Under the pieces are notes generated by a model. The model ran no database searches, was not told where the DNA came from, and saw only the letters and a program-made list of their open reading frames with translations. A DNA stretch of 64,000 nucleotides from an uncultured Pseudomonadota bacterium. GTDB taxonomy: Bacteria; Pseudomonadota; Gammaproteobacteria; Burkholderiales; Burkholderiaceae. The first letter of the stretch is position 1, and each line of letters begins with the position of its first letter. The position numbers and the translations under genes were made by a program. Shown here in pieces: positions 48,136-57,004 of the stretch. The stretch is taken from positions 1 through 64,000 of the forward strand of contig CAMLIZ010000004.1 in NCBI GenBank assembly GCA_946480245.1, given 5' to 3'.

Positions 48136-48804
48136 TTATTGAAGCTTCCACACGTACTCGACGTCGAACGTGCCGCCAGCCGGCCTGCCGTTCTCGTCGA
48201 TGCCCGGGGTGAACTTGCAGGTGCTCAGCTTGTCCACCGCGACGCGGTCGAGCTGCTTGTGCTCGCGGCTCGATCCGGCTGACTTGACGACCTCGGCCTT
48301 CACCAGCTTGCCGGTGCCGTCGATCGTGAAGCGCACCTTCGTGGTCCCGGTGGCCTCGGCGCGGGCGGCGGCCGGCGGGTAGTCGTCACCCGTGGGGGCG
48401 CAGGCCTGCACGTTGGCAATGGCCGGCTTGGCCGCACGCACCGGCGACGGTGGCGCCGGAGGCGCGGGCGCCAATTGCACCGGCGCCGGCGGCGGCGGCG
48501 TTTCCTGGGTGGTGGTGATCGTGGGCTGCTGCACCGGCGGCGGGTTCACCACCACTTCGGGTGGCGGCACGAACGACGGCGGCGGCGGGGCGAACTTGGG
48601 CGGGGGCGGCAGGTTCTCCGGCGGCGGGGGCGGTGGCTTCACCTCTTCGATGATCTTGGTCTCGATCGGTGCCTTCACCACTTCGATCACCCGGCGCGCC
48701 AGCCCGCTGACGAGCGCGTATCCGAGCAGCAGGTGAAGCACCACGACGACACTGAAAGCCACCAGGTGTTTACCCGGTCTGCGCTGCGCTTCAGCAAAAT
48801 CCAC
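48136..48804 (-). CDS. tonB: TonB energy-transducing protein
   Basis: This 222-residue TonB has a basic N-terminus, one membrane helix (about 13-35, HLVAFSVVVVLHLLLGYALV) and a Pro-rich periplasmic spacer (about 55-115, repeated PPPP blocks). The C-terminal TonB domain (about 140-222) carries TGTTKVRFTIDGTGKLV and ends FDVEYVWKLQ. It couples ExbBD proton flow to TonB-dependent receptors; no receptor gene is in the window. The start is GTG with GGAGGA six bases upstream. It is the first gene of the operon; exbB follows after 89 bases. Confidence 0.95.
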   Translation of the reverse strand: MDFAEAQRRPGKHLVAFSVVVVLHLLLGYALVSGLARRVIEVVKAPIETKIIEEVKPPPPPPENLPPPPKFAPPPPSFVPPPEVVVNPPPVQQPTITTTQETPPPPAPVQLAPAPPAPPSPVRAAKPAIANVQACAPTGDDYPPAAARAEATGTTKVRFTIDGTGKLVKAEVVKSAGSSREHKQLDRVAVDKLSTCKFTPGIDENGRPAGGTFDVEYVWKLQ

Positions 48805-49201
48805 TTGTATCCTCCACGCGCCTGCTCAAGGCACGCTGACCCGTCGATTCACACAGGCCTTTTGGGCCTGCTTCTTGGCCCGTCTGGCCGCGAAAGCCCG
48901 CGACTATATCGTCAAACCTTTCACGCTCTCCACGGGGGTACACCCTAGGAAACATCGCGTCGGACGGACCTCTACAGGCGGGAAGCAAAAATGGGGCCCG
49001 CGGCTGTAACTTGGTTTCAGTCGCTTATCTAGACAAGTGAGCGCATGCCACTGTTTCGCGCCACGTTGCAGCCGGTCACATGCGGGCCGTAACCCCGCCG
49101 TTCTGCAGGCCGATGGCCGGTGCTGCTGGTGCCCGACTGAAGATCGCGGATCATCTGGCCCGAGCGCCGCATGGGTGCGGGCGAACGGACGAGGAAGTGC
49201 G
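48805..49201. other. intergenic region between divergent tonB and panE-like genes
   Basis: These 397 bases hold no convincing gene. Short open frames here lack ribosome binding sites and any family resemblance. The tonB side contains TTTGACGATATAGT on the minus strand near 48905-48918, which could be part of a promoter. The panE side has a moderately AT-rich stretch (TAACTTGGTTTCAGTCGCTTATCTAG split near 49006-49031). I saw no clear Fur-box-like inverted repeat, although tonB operons are often iron-regulated. Confidence 0.6.
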
Positions 49202-50167
49202 ATGAAGGCATGTGTGGTGGGCGCCGGGGCCATCGGCGGTCTGATCGGCGCGCGCCTGGCGCTGGCTGGCGCAGAAACCAGCGCGCTGGCACGGGGCGCC
49301 ACGCTGGCCGCGCTGCGCCAGCACGGCTGGCGCTTGCGCAGCGGCGGCGAGTTGCTGAGCGCCGGCGTGGCTGCGGTGTCGCAGGACCCCCAGGCGCTCG
49401 GCCCCCAGGATCTGGTGGTGATCGCGGTGAAGGGGCCGGCACTGAGCGACGTCGCGCCTCGCTTGTCGCCGCTGATCGGGCCCGACACGCACGTGCTGCC
49501 GGCGATGAACGGCGTGCCGTGGTGGTTCGAGCCCGGCCTGCAGAGCGTGGACCCGGGTGGCCGCGTTGCCGCTGCCATCCCGCAGGCGCGCGTGATCGGC
49601 TGCGTGGTGCACGCCAGCGCACGCACCAGCGAGCCCGGCTTGGTGGAGCACCAGCGCGGCATGGGTCTGATCATCGGTGAGCCGGGCGGCGGCATTTCGG
49701 CGCGCGTGCGCGGCCTGGGCGAACTGCTGACCCATGCTGGCTTCGATCTCACGCTGGCCGAGCGGGTGCGCGACGACATCTGGTACAAGCTCTGGGGCAA
49801 CCTGAGCACCAATCCGGTGTCGGCGCTCACCGGTGCCACGGCCGACCGCATCATCAACGATCCGCTGGTCAGTGCGTTCTGCATTGCCGCGATGGCCGAG
49901 GTCAAGCGCATCGGCGAGCGACTGGGCTGCCACCTGCAGCAGACCCCCGCCGAGCGCCACGAGGTGACGCGCAAGCTCGGCGCGTTCAAGACCTCGATGC
50001 TGCAGGACGCCGAGGCCGGTCGGCCGCTCGAGCTGGACGCCATCGTGGGCGCGGTGCGTGAGCTCGGCCAGCGCGTCGGCGTGCCGACGCCGAACATCGA
50101 CGCGCTGTTCGGCTTGGCCCGACTGTATGGCCGGGTGCACGGCCTGTATCCGGAAGAAGCCGTATGA
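49202..50167 (+). CDS. panE: ketopantoate reductase family protein (2-dehydropantoate 2-reductase)
   Basis: This 321-residue protein has an N-terminal Rossmann motif [20 protein letters not shown] (about 2-21), [12 protein letters not shown], and a C-terminal helical domain with the catalytic lysine region [20 protein letters not shown] and a late acidic contact [13 protein letters not shown]. It reduces ketopantoate to pantoate in CoA synthesis or, as many paralogues do, a related 2-keto acid. AGGAAG precedes the ATG. The stop overlaps the NAT gene by ATGA. Confidence 0.88.
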   Translation: MKACVVGAGAIGGLIGARLALAGAETSALARGATLAALRQHGWRLRSGGELLSAGVAAVSQDPQALGPQDLVVIAVKGPALSDVAPRLSPLIGPDTHVLPAMNGVPWWFEPGLQSVDPGGRVAAAIPQARVIGCVVHASARTSEPGLVEHQRGMGLIIGEPGGGISARVRGLGELLTHAGFDLTLAERVRDDIWYKLWGNLSTNPVSALTGATADRIINDPLVSAFCIAAMAEVKRIGERLGCHLQQTPAERHEVTRKLGAFKTSMLQDAEAGRPLELDAIVGAVRELGQRVGVPTPNIDALFGLARLYGRVHGLYPEEAV

Positions 50168-50985
50168 CGACCGGCATCGACCTGGCGGCGTACTTCGAGC
50201 GCATCGGCTATGGCGGCCCAACGCTCGTGCAGCCCGAGGTGCTGGCCACCGTCCACCGCCTGCACAGCGCGTCGATCCCGTTCGAGAACCTGAACCCCTG
50301 GCTTGGCCTGCCCGTGCTGCTGGACGACGAGGCATTGCAGCACAAGCTGGTGCACGAGCGCCGCGGCGGCTATTGCTACGAGCACAACCTGCTGCTGGCG
50401 CAGGTGCTGCGCCAGATCGGCTTCGAGGTCACGATGCTGGCGGCTCGCGTGCTCTGGTATGCACCGCCCGGCACCACGCGGCCGCGCACCCACATGCTGT
50501 TGCGCGTGGATCTGGCGGGCGAGGCGCTGGTGCTCGACGGCGGTTTCGGCGGCATGACCGTCACCGCGCCACTGCGGTTGGCGGTGGAAGGGCCGCAGCC
50601 GACGCCGCACGAGCCGTTTCGCCTGTTGCGCGAGGGCGCCGAGTTCGTGATGCAGGCCGAGGTGGGCGGGGAGTGGCGCTCGCTTTACCGCTTCGACCTG
50701 CAATCCCAGCAGCGCGCCGACTACGAGATGGCGAGCTGGTACCTGTGCCATCACCCGGAGTCCCCGTTTCGTCAGCGCCTGATGGTGGCGCGCACGCGCC
50801 CGGGCGGCCGCGACGTGCTGGCCGGCAACGAACTCACCGAGCATCGCCTGGGGGCGCCGAGCCGCACCCATGTGCTTCGCTCGGCCAGCGAGCTGCGCTG
50901 CGCGCTGCAGGGCGTGTTCGGCCTGCAGGTGCCGCAGGTGCCCGAACTGCAGGCGCGGCTCGCCGCCATGGCAGCGGCCGGCTGA
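50164..50985 (+). CDS. nat: arylamine N-acetyltransferase
   Basis: This 273-residue NAT has the Cys-His-Asp triad: Cys71 in [10 protein letters not shown], His110 in [10 protein letters not shown] and Asp125 in LVLDGGFGG. It transfers acetyl from acetyl-CoA to arylamines or arylhydrazines in the cytosol. It overlaps the panE-like gene by four bases. A connection to aromatic amine metabolism, such as the 2-aminobenzoyl-CoA-type cluster 5 kb upstream, is possible but speculative. Confidence 0.95.
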   Translation: MTTGIDLAAYFERIGYGGPTLVQPEVLATVHRLHSASIPFENLNPWLGLPVLLDDEALQHKLVHERRGGYCYEHNLLLAQVLRQIGFEVTMLAARVLWYAPPGTTRPRTHMLLRVDLAGEALVLDGGFGGMTVTAPLRLAVEGPQPTPHEPFRLLREGAEFVMQAEVGGEWRSLYRFDLQSQQRADYEMASWYLCHHPESPFRQRLMVARTRPGGRDVLAGNELTEHRLGAPSRTHVLRSASELRCALQGVFGLQVPQVPELQARLAAMAAAG

Positions 50986-51056
50986 ACCGCAGGCGCGTCC
51001 GGAACGGCGATTGCCCGAATGGCGGAACCCCCGGTTCCCCTCAAAGGAGTTCGCCC

Positions 51057-52226
51057 ATGAAGGCTCTGTGCTGGCACGGCAAGCAGGACGTGCGCTACGA
51101 AACCGTTCCCGACCCGCGCATAGAGCATCCGCGCGACGCGATCATCAAGGTCAGCAGCTGCGCGATCTGCGGCTCCGACCTGCACCTGTTCGACGGCTTC
51201 ATTCCCGGCATGGAATCCGGCGACGTGCTCGGCCACGAAACGATGGGCGAGGTGGTCGAGGTGGGCTCGGCCAACCAGCGCCTGAAGGTGGGCGATCGGG
51301 TGGTGGTGCCGTTCACCATCTGCTGTGGCGAGTGCGACCAGTGCCGGCGCGGCAACTGGTCGGTCTGCGAGCGCAGCAACCGCAACAAGAAGCTGGGCGA
51401 CCTGGCATTCGGCCACACCACGGCGGGCCTGTACGGCTACAGCCACCTCACCGGCGGCTATGCGGGCGGGCAGGCCGAATACCTGCGCGTGCCGTACGCC
51501 GACGTCGGTCCGCTGAAGGTGCCTGACCACGTGACCGATGAGCAGGCGCTGTTTCTGAGCGACATCTTCCCCACCGGTTGGCAGGCCGCGATGCAGTGCG
51601 ACATCCAGCCCACCGACACGGTGGCCGTGTGGGGTGCCGGGCCGGTGGGCCAGTTTGCCGTGCGAAGTGCGGTGCTGCTTGGCGCCGAGCAGGTGGTGTG
51701 CATCGACTACATGGAAGACCGGCTCAGCATGGCGCGCGCGGCCGGCGCGATCACCATCAACTTCAAGGAAGAGAGCGTGCTGGACCGGCTCAACGAACTC
51801 ACCGGCGGCAAGGGCCCCGAGAAGTGCATCGATGCGGTGGGCATGGAGGCGCACTACACGCGCTCGCTCGATTCGGTGTATGACCGCGCCAAGCAGGCGC
51901 TGATGTGGGAGACCGACCGGCCCCACGTGCTGCGCGAAATGATCTACGTGTGCCGGCCGGGCGGCACCTTGTCGGTGGCCGGCGTGTACGGCGGCCTGGC
52001 GGACAAGATCCCGATCGGCGCGCTGATGAACAAGGGCCTCACGCTGCGCACCGGCCAGACCCACGTGAACCGATGGACGGAAGACCTGCTGCAGCGCGTC
52101 GAGGATGGCCAGATCGACCCCTCCTTCGTGATCACGCACACCGCCTCGCTCGAGGAAGGGCCGGACCTGTACTGGACCTTCCGCAACAAGGAAGACGGCT
52201 GCGTGAAAGTGATGCTCAAGCCTTGA
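51057..52226 (+). CDS. zinc-dependent alcohol dehydrogenase
   Basis: This 389-residue medium-chain dehydrogenase has catalytic zinc ligands in [13 protein letters not shown] (Cys38) and [10 protein letters not shown] (His60, Glu61). The structural-zinc cysteines lie in [17 protein letters not shown], and the NAD motif is [21 protein letters not shown]. The long middle (about 240-280, [20 protein letters not shown]) is typical of glutathione-independent formaldehyde-dehydrogenase-like members. The substrate is open. AAAGGAG precedes the ATG, and a small membrane-protein gene follows after 10 bases. Confidence 0.93.
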   Translation: MKALCWHGKQDVRYETVPDPRIEHPRDAIIKVSSCAICGSDLHLFDGFIPGMESGDVLGHETMGEVVEVGSANQRLKVGDRVVVPFTICCGECDQCRRGNWSVCERSNRNKKLGDLAFGHTTAGLYGYSHLTGGYAGGQAEYLRVPYADVGPLKVPDHVTDEQALFLSDIFPTGWQAAMQCDIQPTDTVAVWGAGPVGQFAVRSAVLLGAEQVVCIDYMEDRLSMARAAGAITINFKEESVLDRLNELTGGKGPEKCIDAVGMEAHYTRSLDSVYDRAKQALMWETDRPHVLREMIYVCRPGGTLSVAGVYGGLADKIPIGALMNKGLTLRTGQTHVNRWTEDLLQRVEDGQIDPSFVITHTASLEEGPDLYWTFRNKEDGCVKVMLKP

Positions 52227-52236
52227 GGAGTTGGCG

Positions 52237-52788
52237 ATGAACCTGCAACGACTGACGAAGATGCCGCGTATCCGCACGATCGCCCAGGCGCTGGGCTGGT
52301 TCAGCATCGGCCTTGGGTTGATGGAGCTGGCGTTGCCGCGCACGGTGGCGCGCGCCAGCGGCATGAGCGGCAAGGACAGTGGCCTCGTGCGGGCCTACGG
52401 CGCGCGCGAGCTGGCCACCGGCTGGGGCCTGCTGAAGGCGATGGACCCGGTGCCGCTGCTGTGGGGCCGGGTCGCCGGCGATGCGCTGGACCTGCTCACT
52501 GTGGGCCTGAAGGCGCGCGGGCGCGGCGGCAGCCGCACGCGGGCCACGGTGGCGCTGGCGGCGCTGGCCGGCGTGGCGGCGCTCGATGTGATGGCCGCGC
52601 GCCGCGCACGCCAGCAGCAGACGCGCTTTCCGGTGCGCGACTACAGCGACCGCAGCGGCTTCCCGCGCCCGGCCTCCCAGATGCGAGGCGCAGCGCTGCG
52701 AAGCGGCCAGCCGCCGCAACAAGCCCATGCCACCGAAGCGGTGGCGGGGCAGCGCGCGGCCAACCTGGAGCGCGGCCCGATGCACTGA
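52237..52788 (+). CDS. small membrane protein, cyclase/dehydrase-type N-terminal family
   Basis: This 183-residue protein has the wording ALGWFSIGLGLMELALPRTV (about 18-37), RAYGARELATGWGLL and PLLWGRVAGDALDLLTVGL, which occurs in proteins often found next to zinc alcohol dehydrogenases and labelled cyclase/dehydrase. Three or so membrane segments are likely. The last 60 residues are hydrophilic and look disordered. No catalytic motif is seen and the function is unknown. ATG 52237 has GAGGAG seven bases upstream; it is almost certainly co-transcribed with the dehydrogenase. Confidence 0.75.
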   Translation: MNLQRLTKMPRIRTIAQALGWFSIGLGLMELALPRTVARASGMSGKDSGLVRAYGARELATGWGLLKAMDPVPLLWGRVAGDALDLLTVGLKARGRGGSRTRATVALAALAGVAALDVMAARRARQQQTRFPVRDYSDRSGFPRPASQMRGAALRSGQPPQQAHATEAVAGQRAANLERGPMH

Positions 52789-52805
52789 GGGACCGTAACC
52801 GATGG

Positions 52806-52830
52806 GAACAAGGCTTGCCGCACCTTGTTC
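52806..52830. promoter_or_regulatory. perfect 8-9-8 inverted repeat directly before the gcd start
   Basis: GAACAAGG (52806-52813) and CCTTGTTC (52823-52830) are exact reverse complements separated by 9 bases, ending on the base before the ATG at 52831. Either an operator or an RNA hairpin that would mask initiation is possible. No normal ribosome binding site is visible for the gene, which makes the placement notable. Confidence 0.5.
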
Positions 52831-55191
52831 ATGAACACGAATGACGAACGGCCTTCCCGCGCGGCGCCGATCACGGGCCTGGTGCTGATAGTGCTGGGCC
52901 TGCCGCTGGCCATCGGCGGCGGCCGGCTGGTGGCGCTGCACGGCTCCGCCTACTACCTGATCGCAGGCATCGCGCTGGTGGCGTGCGGTGTGCTGCTGAT
53001 CCTGCGCCGTGCCGTTGCGCTGTGGCTGTATGCGCTGCTGCTGCTGGGCACGCTGGTGTGGGCAGTGGCCGAGGTGCGCTTCGACCTGTGGCCGCTGGTG
53101 CCGCGCGTGTCGCTCTGGCTCGTGATCGGCGCGTGGATGCTCACGCCGTGGGTGCGGCGCGGCCTGCGGGACGACGAGGGTGCAGCGGCGCGCACTGGCA
53201 AGTGGCCGCTGTGGGCCGGCGTGGCCGGCACGGGGTGCGCGCTGGTGGCGTCGCTGCTCACCGCCTATCACGATCATCCCGGCAACCTGCCGCTGGAAAG
53301 CCGCGGGCCGGCCACTGGCCCCGCGGTGGACAGCGTGCGTGGCGACTGGCCCACCTACGGCGGCTCGCCCTACGGCGAGCGCTACTCCGCGCTGGCACAG
53401 ATCACGCCCGGCAACGTGTCGAAGCTGCACGTGGCGTGGCACGTTCATACCGGCGACAAGCCCGGCCCGGGCGACCCGAAGGAGACCACCGACGAGGACA
53501 CGCCGATCAAGGTGGGCGACAACGTGTACGTGTGCACGCCGCACAGCAAGCTGATCGCGCTGGATCCCGCCACTGGGCGCGAACGCTGGCGCTTCGATCC
53601 GCAGATCAAGAGCCCGGTCGGCTTCAAGCACTTCGAGCACATGACCTGCCGCGGCGTCTCGTACCACGACGACGGCCCGGGTGCCACCGGCGACTGCCCG
53701 CGCCGCCTGTTCCTGCCGACGGCCGACGCGCGTCTGATCGCGCTCGACGCCGACACCGGCCGGCCGTGCAGCGGCTTCGGCACGCACGGCACGGTGGACT
53801 TGCACGACCACATCCGGCCCTTCCAGCCCGGCGGCTACTACTCGACGTCACCGCCGGTGGTGACGCGCAATCTCGTGATCATCAGCGGCCACGTGTCGGA
53901 CAACGTCTCCACCGACGAGCCCTCGGGCGTGACACGTGCCTTCGACGTGCACGACGGCCACCTGGTGTGGAACTGGGACGCCGGCAGGCCCGACCAGACC
54001 GCGCCCGTACCGCCCGGCCAGCTCTACGTGCACAACTCGCCCAACATGTGGAGCGTGGCCAGCGTCGACGAGCAGCTCGGCCTGCTGTACCTGCCGATGG
54101 GCAACCAGACGCCTGACCAGTGGGGCGGCCAGCGCACGCCGCAAAGCGAGCGCCTGAGTGCCGGCATCGTCGCGCTCGACCTGGCCACCGGCCACTTGCG
54201 CTGGGTGCGGCAGTTCACGCACCACGACCTGTGGGACATGGACGTCGGCGGCCAGCCCAGCCTGGTCGACATCGACACGGCGAATGGCCGCGTGCCCGCG
54301 CTGGTGGCCTCCACCAAGCACGGCAGCGTGTACGTGCTGGACCGGCGCACCGGCGAGCCGATCGTGCCGGTGCGCGAGACGCCGGTGCCGCAAGGTGCGG
54401 TGGCCGGCGACCACACGGCGCCTACGCAGCCGATCTCCACCCTCAACTTCAACCCGCCGCGCGTGCGCGGCTCCGACATGTGGGGTGCCACGCCGTATGA
54501 CCAGCTGTGGTGCCGCGTGGCGTTCCGCTCGCTGCGCTACGACGGCATGTTCACCCCGCCCTCGGTGCAGGGCTCGTTGGTGAACCCGGGCAACTTCGGC
54601 GTGTTCGACTGGGGCGGCCTGTCGGTCGACCCGGTGCGCCAGATCGCGATCGCCAACCCGAGCTACATGGCCTTCGTGTCGCGCCTGCATCCCAAGGCCA
54701 GCGAGAGCGCCGGCGGTGCGCACTCCAGCGGCGAGCAGGGGCTGAAGCAGGTGAAGGGCATTCCGTTCGACATCGAGCTGAAGCCCTTCCTGTCGCCGCT
54801 GGGCATTCCGTGCCAGGCACCGCCCTGGGGCTATGTGGCCGGCATCGACCTGCACGACGGCAAGATCGCCTGGATGCACAAGAACGGCACCATCCGCGAC
54901 AGCTCGCCGGTCCCACTGCCGGTGCCGCTGGGCGTGCCCAGCCTGGGCGGCACCATCGTCACCGCGGGCGGCGTGGCCTTTCTGACCGGCACGCTGGACT
55001 ACTACGCGCGCGCCTACGACGTGGCCACGGGCCGCCAGCTGTGGCAGGCGCGCCTGCCGGCCGGCGGCCAGGCCACGCCGATGACCTATGCCGACCGCAA
55101 CGGCAAGCAGTACCTGCTGGTCGTTGCCGGCGGGCACGGGTCGCTAGGCACCAAGGCCGGCGACGACGTGATCGCCTACGCGCTGCCCTGA
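52831..55191 (+). CDS. gcd: membrane-bound PQQ-dependent glucose/quinate/shikimate dehydrogenase
   Basis: This 786-residue quinoprotein has five N-terminal membrane helices (about 15-145) that pass electrons to ubiquinone, and a periplasmic eight-bladed PQQ propeller. The propeller opens with DWPTYGGSPYGERYSALAQI, then has EDTPIKVGDNVYVCTPH, MTCRGVSYHDDG, NMWSVASVDEQLGLLYLPMG and, near the end, GGTIVTAGGVAFLTGTLDYY. Length and layout match E. coli Gcd (796). It oxidises an aldose or quinate in the periplasm. A TTG two codons earlier is an alternative start. No PQQ-synthesis genes are nearby. An inverted repeat abuts the start. Confidence 0.95.
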   Translation: MNTNDERPSRAAPITGLVLIVLGLPLAIGGGRLVALHGSAYYLIAGIALVACGVLLILRRAVALWLYALLLLGTLVWAVAEVRFDLWPLVPRVSLWLVIGAWMLTPWVRRGLRDDEGAAARTGKWPLWAGVAGTGCALVASLLTAYHDHPGNLPLESRGPATGPAVDSVRGDWPTYGGSPYGERYSALAQITPGNVSKLHVAWHVHTGDKPGPGDPKETTDEDTPIKVGDNVYVCTPHSKLIALDPATGRERWRFDPQIKSPVGFKHFEHMTCRGVSYHDDGPGATGDCPRRLFLPTADARLIALDADTGRPCSGFGTHGTVDLHDHIRPFQPGGYYSTSPPVVTRNLVIISGHVSDNVSTDEPSGVTRAFDVHDGHLVWNWDAGRPDQTAPVPPGQLYVHNSPNMWSVASVDEQLGLLYLPMGNQTPDQWGGQRTPQSERLSAGIVALDLATGHLRWVRQFTHHDLWDMDVGGQPSLVDIDTANGRVPALVASTKHGSVYVLDRRTGEPIVPVRETPVPQGAVAGDHTAPTQPISTLNFNPPRVRGSDMWGATPYDQLWCRVAFRSLRYDGMFTPPSVQGSLVNPGNFGVFDWGGLSVDPVRQIAIANPSYMAFVSRLHPKASESAGGAHSSGEQGLKQVKGIPFDIELKPFLSPLGIPCQAPPWGYVAGIDLHDGKIAWMHKNGTIRDSSPVPLPVPLGVPSLGGTIVTAGGVAFLTGTLDYYARAYDVATGRQLWQARLPAGGQATPMTYADRNGKQYLLVVAGGHGSLGTKAGDDVIAYALP

Positions 55192-55369
55192 GCAGCAGCG
55201 CCCAGTGGCCCGGGGCCGTCGAGCTGCGCGCGGATGCGGGGCAACGCATCGGATCAGCATGAAGCCGAGCCCGGTGAACAGGATCACGCCGATCGCGGTG
55301 CGCGATGGCCACCTGCGCCCATACCGGCCATTGCGACAGTTGCGACAGTTGCGAAGGGTCGAGATGCAT
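55174..55369 (-). pseudogene. possible frameshifted small membrane protein
   Basis: Reading minus from ATG 55369, frame 1 gives MHLDPSQLSQLSQWPVWAQV. A second frame continues as IGVILFTGLGFMLIR, a clear membrane-like segment, and the third frame ends IRAQLDGPGPLGAAAQGSA with a TAG near 55174. Joined, this would be a protein of about 60 residues with one membrane helix, broken by two frame changes. A nine-base tandem repeat (TCGCAACTG) encodes the QLSQLSQ part. It could be a decayed gene, a sequencing error, or chance; the 3' end overlaps the gcd end on the opposite strand. Confidence 0.3.
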
Positions 55370-55373
55370 GCGC

Positions 55374-56267
55374 TCAGTCTGCCATCCGATGCACGTCGAG
55401 CACCGCTTGCGCGAAGGCCTGCGGTGCTTCCTGCGGCAGGTTGTGGCCGGCGCCCGGCAGCACGCGGTGCTCGTGAGCGCCGACGAAGTGTGCCGCGCCG
55501 TGCGCCAGTGTCGCGGCCGGCGTCACGCCGTCGTCCGCGCCGTCGAGCGTGATCGCGGGCACCGTGATGTCGGGCTGCGCGGCCAGCGCTCGCTCCAGCG
55601 CCTCGTACGCGGGGTCGCCGGCACACAGGCCGAAGCGATGCCGGTACGAATGGATCACCACCTCCACGAAATCCGCGTTGTCGAACGCTGCTGCGCTGCG
55701 CTCGAAGGTGACGTCGTCAAAGGCCCAGGTGGGCGACCACAAGCGCCACAGCAGGCGGCACAACGCGCGCCGGTCCTGCGCCAGCCCGCGCCGGCCGCGC
55801 TCGCCGTGGAAGTAGTACTGGTACCAGTAGCGATGCTCGGCCTCGGGCGGTGCCGGCGCTGCGGCGGCAGCGATGTTCTGGATCTGGTAGCCATTGCCGC
55901 TGACCAGGCCCGACACGCGTCCGGGCCACATGGCGGCTGCCACGCAGGCGGCCCGCCCGCCCCAGTCGTGTCCGGCGAGCAGCGCGCGCTGGCACTGCAG
56001 TGCATCCATCAGGGCCAGCAGGTCCGCGGCCAGCGCAGCCTGCTGGCCCGAACGCGGTGTGGCGGCCGCAAGGAAGCGGGTGGGACCGTAGCCACGCAGG
56101 AACGGCACGATCACGCGCGCACCTTCGGCCGCCAGCCGCGCCGCCACCTCGGCATAGGCGTGCGTGTCGTACGGAAAGCCGTGCAGCAGCACGACTGGCC
56201 AGCCCTGCGCGGGGCCGTGTTCGTGGTAGCCGACGTTGAGTACGCCGGCATCGACCTGTCGCATCAT
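55374..56267 (-). CDS. alpha/beta hydrolase, epoxide hydrolase-like
   Basis: This 297-residue alpha/beta hydrolase has the oxyanion motif VVLLHGFPYD (about 25-34), FLRGYGPT, a nucleophile elbow AGHDWGGRAA with Asp101 instead of Ser, and the histidine in LPGAGHNLPQEAP. An Asp nucleophile points to epoxide hydrolase, haloalkane or fluoroacetate dehalogenase chemistry. The cap domain (about 135-215, Trp/Tyr-rich with YWYQYYFHGERGRRGL) fits that group. The acid residue is probably in DGADDGVTP. It is probably cytosolic, and lies just upstream of a TetR gene on the same strand. Confidence 0.88.
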   Translation of the reverse strand: MMRQVDAGVLNVGYHEHGPAQGWPVVLLHGFPYDTHAYAEVAARLAAEGARVIVPFLRGYGPTRFLAAATPRSGQQAALAADLLALMDALQCQRALLAGHDWGGRAACVAAAMWPGRVSGLVSGNGYQIQNIAAAAAPAPPEAEHRYWYQYYFHGERGRRGLAQDRRALCRLLWRLWSPTWAFDDVTFERSAAAFDNADFVEVVIHSYRHRFGLCAGDPAYEALERALAAQPDITVPAITLDGADDGVTPAATLAHGAAHFVGAHEHRVLPGAGHNLPQEAPQAFAQAVLDVHRMAD

Positions 56268-56322
56268 CACGGGCTCCTTGCGCTGCAGTGTCGCAAGGCG
56301 CACGGTAGCGCAGGACGGCGCG

Positions 56323-56892
56323 CTATGCGCGCGACGCGGTCTCGCGCACGGCGTGCAGCACCTCCCTGGACAGCGCCTCGTCGTCGAGGGCGCGCGAGAG
56401 CACCAGCGCACCCACCATCGCCGCGAACGTGGCGGCCGCACGACGGCGCTTGTCGGCCCGCGTGCGGCCGGGCACCAGCGCGGTCAATGCATTCACCAGG
56501 CGCACGGTGCCCTCGGTGAAGGCGCGCCGCAGCGCCGGCCCCTCGCGGGCGACCTCGGCGCCCAGCGCCGCCACCGCGCAACCATCGCCGGGCCGGTCGC
56601 GATGTGCGCTCGAGAGATAGGACTTGAGCAGCCCGTCCAGCGGCGCCTCGGGCGAGCGCGCGGCCGCTTGCTGCCAATGCGCCAGCGAGCCTTCGAAGGC
56701 TCGCGCGCAGGCCTGTGCCATCAGGTCTTCCTTGGAGTCGAACTGGCCGTAGAAGCCGCCGTGCGTGAGGCCGGCGGCCTTCATCACTTCGGCCACTCCC
56801 ACGCCGTCGAAGCCGCGCTCGCGGAACAGCCGCGCCGCTGCATCCAGCACGCGCTCGCGGTTTTCGGTGGCCTGTTCGCGGGTGACTCTCAT
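56323..56892 (-). CDS. TetR-family repressor
   Basis: This 189-residue TetR protein has the N-terminal HTH (about 13-59): RERVLDAAARLFRERGFDGV and VMKAAGLTHGGFYGQFDSKEDL. The ligand domain includes GCAVAALGAEVAREGPALRRAF with a cysteine typical of NemR/AcrR-like electrophile sensors. It is divergent from an MFS exporter, and the 112-base gap contains a 17-bp perfect inverted repeat, so autoregulation and exporter control are likely. The hydrolase gene follows on the same strand 55 bases downstream. Confidence 0.93.
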   Translation of the reverse strand: MRVTREQATENRERVLDAAARLFRERGFDGVGVAEVMKAAGLTHGGFYGQFDSKEDLMAQACARAFEGSLAHWQQAAARSPEAPLDGLLKSYLSSAHRDRPGDGCAVAALGAEVAREGPALRRAFTEGTVRLVNALTALVPGRTRADKRRRAAATFAAMVGALVLSRALDDEALSREVLHAVRETASRA

Positions 56893-56931
56893 GGGGCGAA
56901 TTTCCTGGGTTCCGGGGAGTGGCGATTATAA

Positions 56932-56974
56932 ATGACGATCATCATGTATATTCGACTTACATGATGATCGTCAT
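56932..56974. promoter_or_regulatory. 17-bp perfect inverted repeat, likely TetR operator
   Basis: ATGACGATCATCATGTA (56932-56948) and TACATGATGATCGTCAT (56958-56974) are exact reverse complements separated by nine bases. Each arm contains the smaller palindrome ATGA-CGA-TCAT, so the region could hold two repressor dimers. It lies midway between the divergent TetR and MFS genes. Confidence 0.75.
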
Positions 56975-57004
56975 GTTCAGCTGCCGAGCCTGTCCGGAGA
57001 CCCG

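Noticed and set aside
48805..48990. Small minus-strand frame upstream of tonB.
   Set aside because: It has no ribosome binding site, odd composition and no recognisable family; it overlaps the likely tonB promoter.
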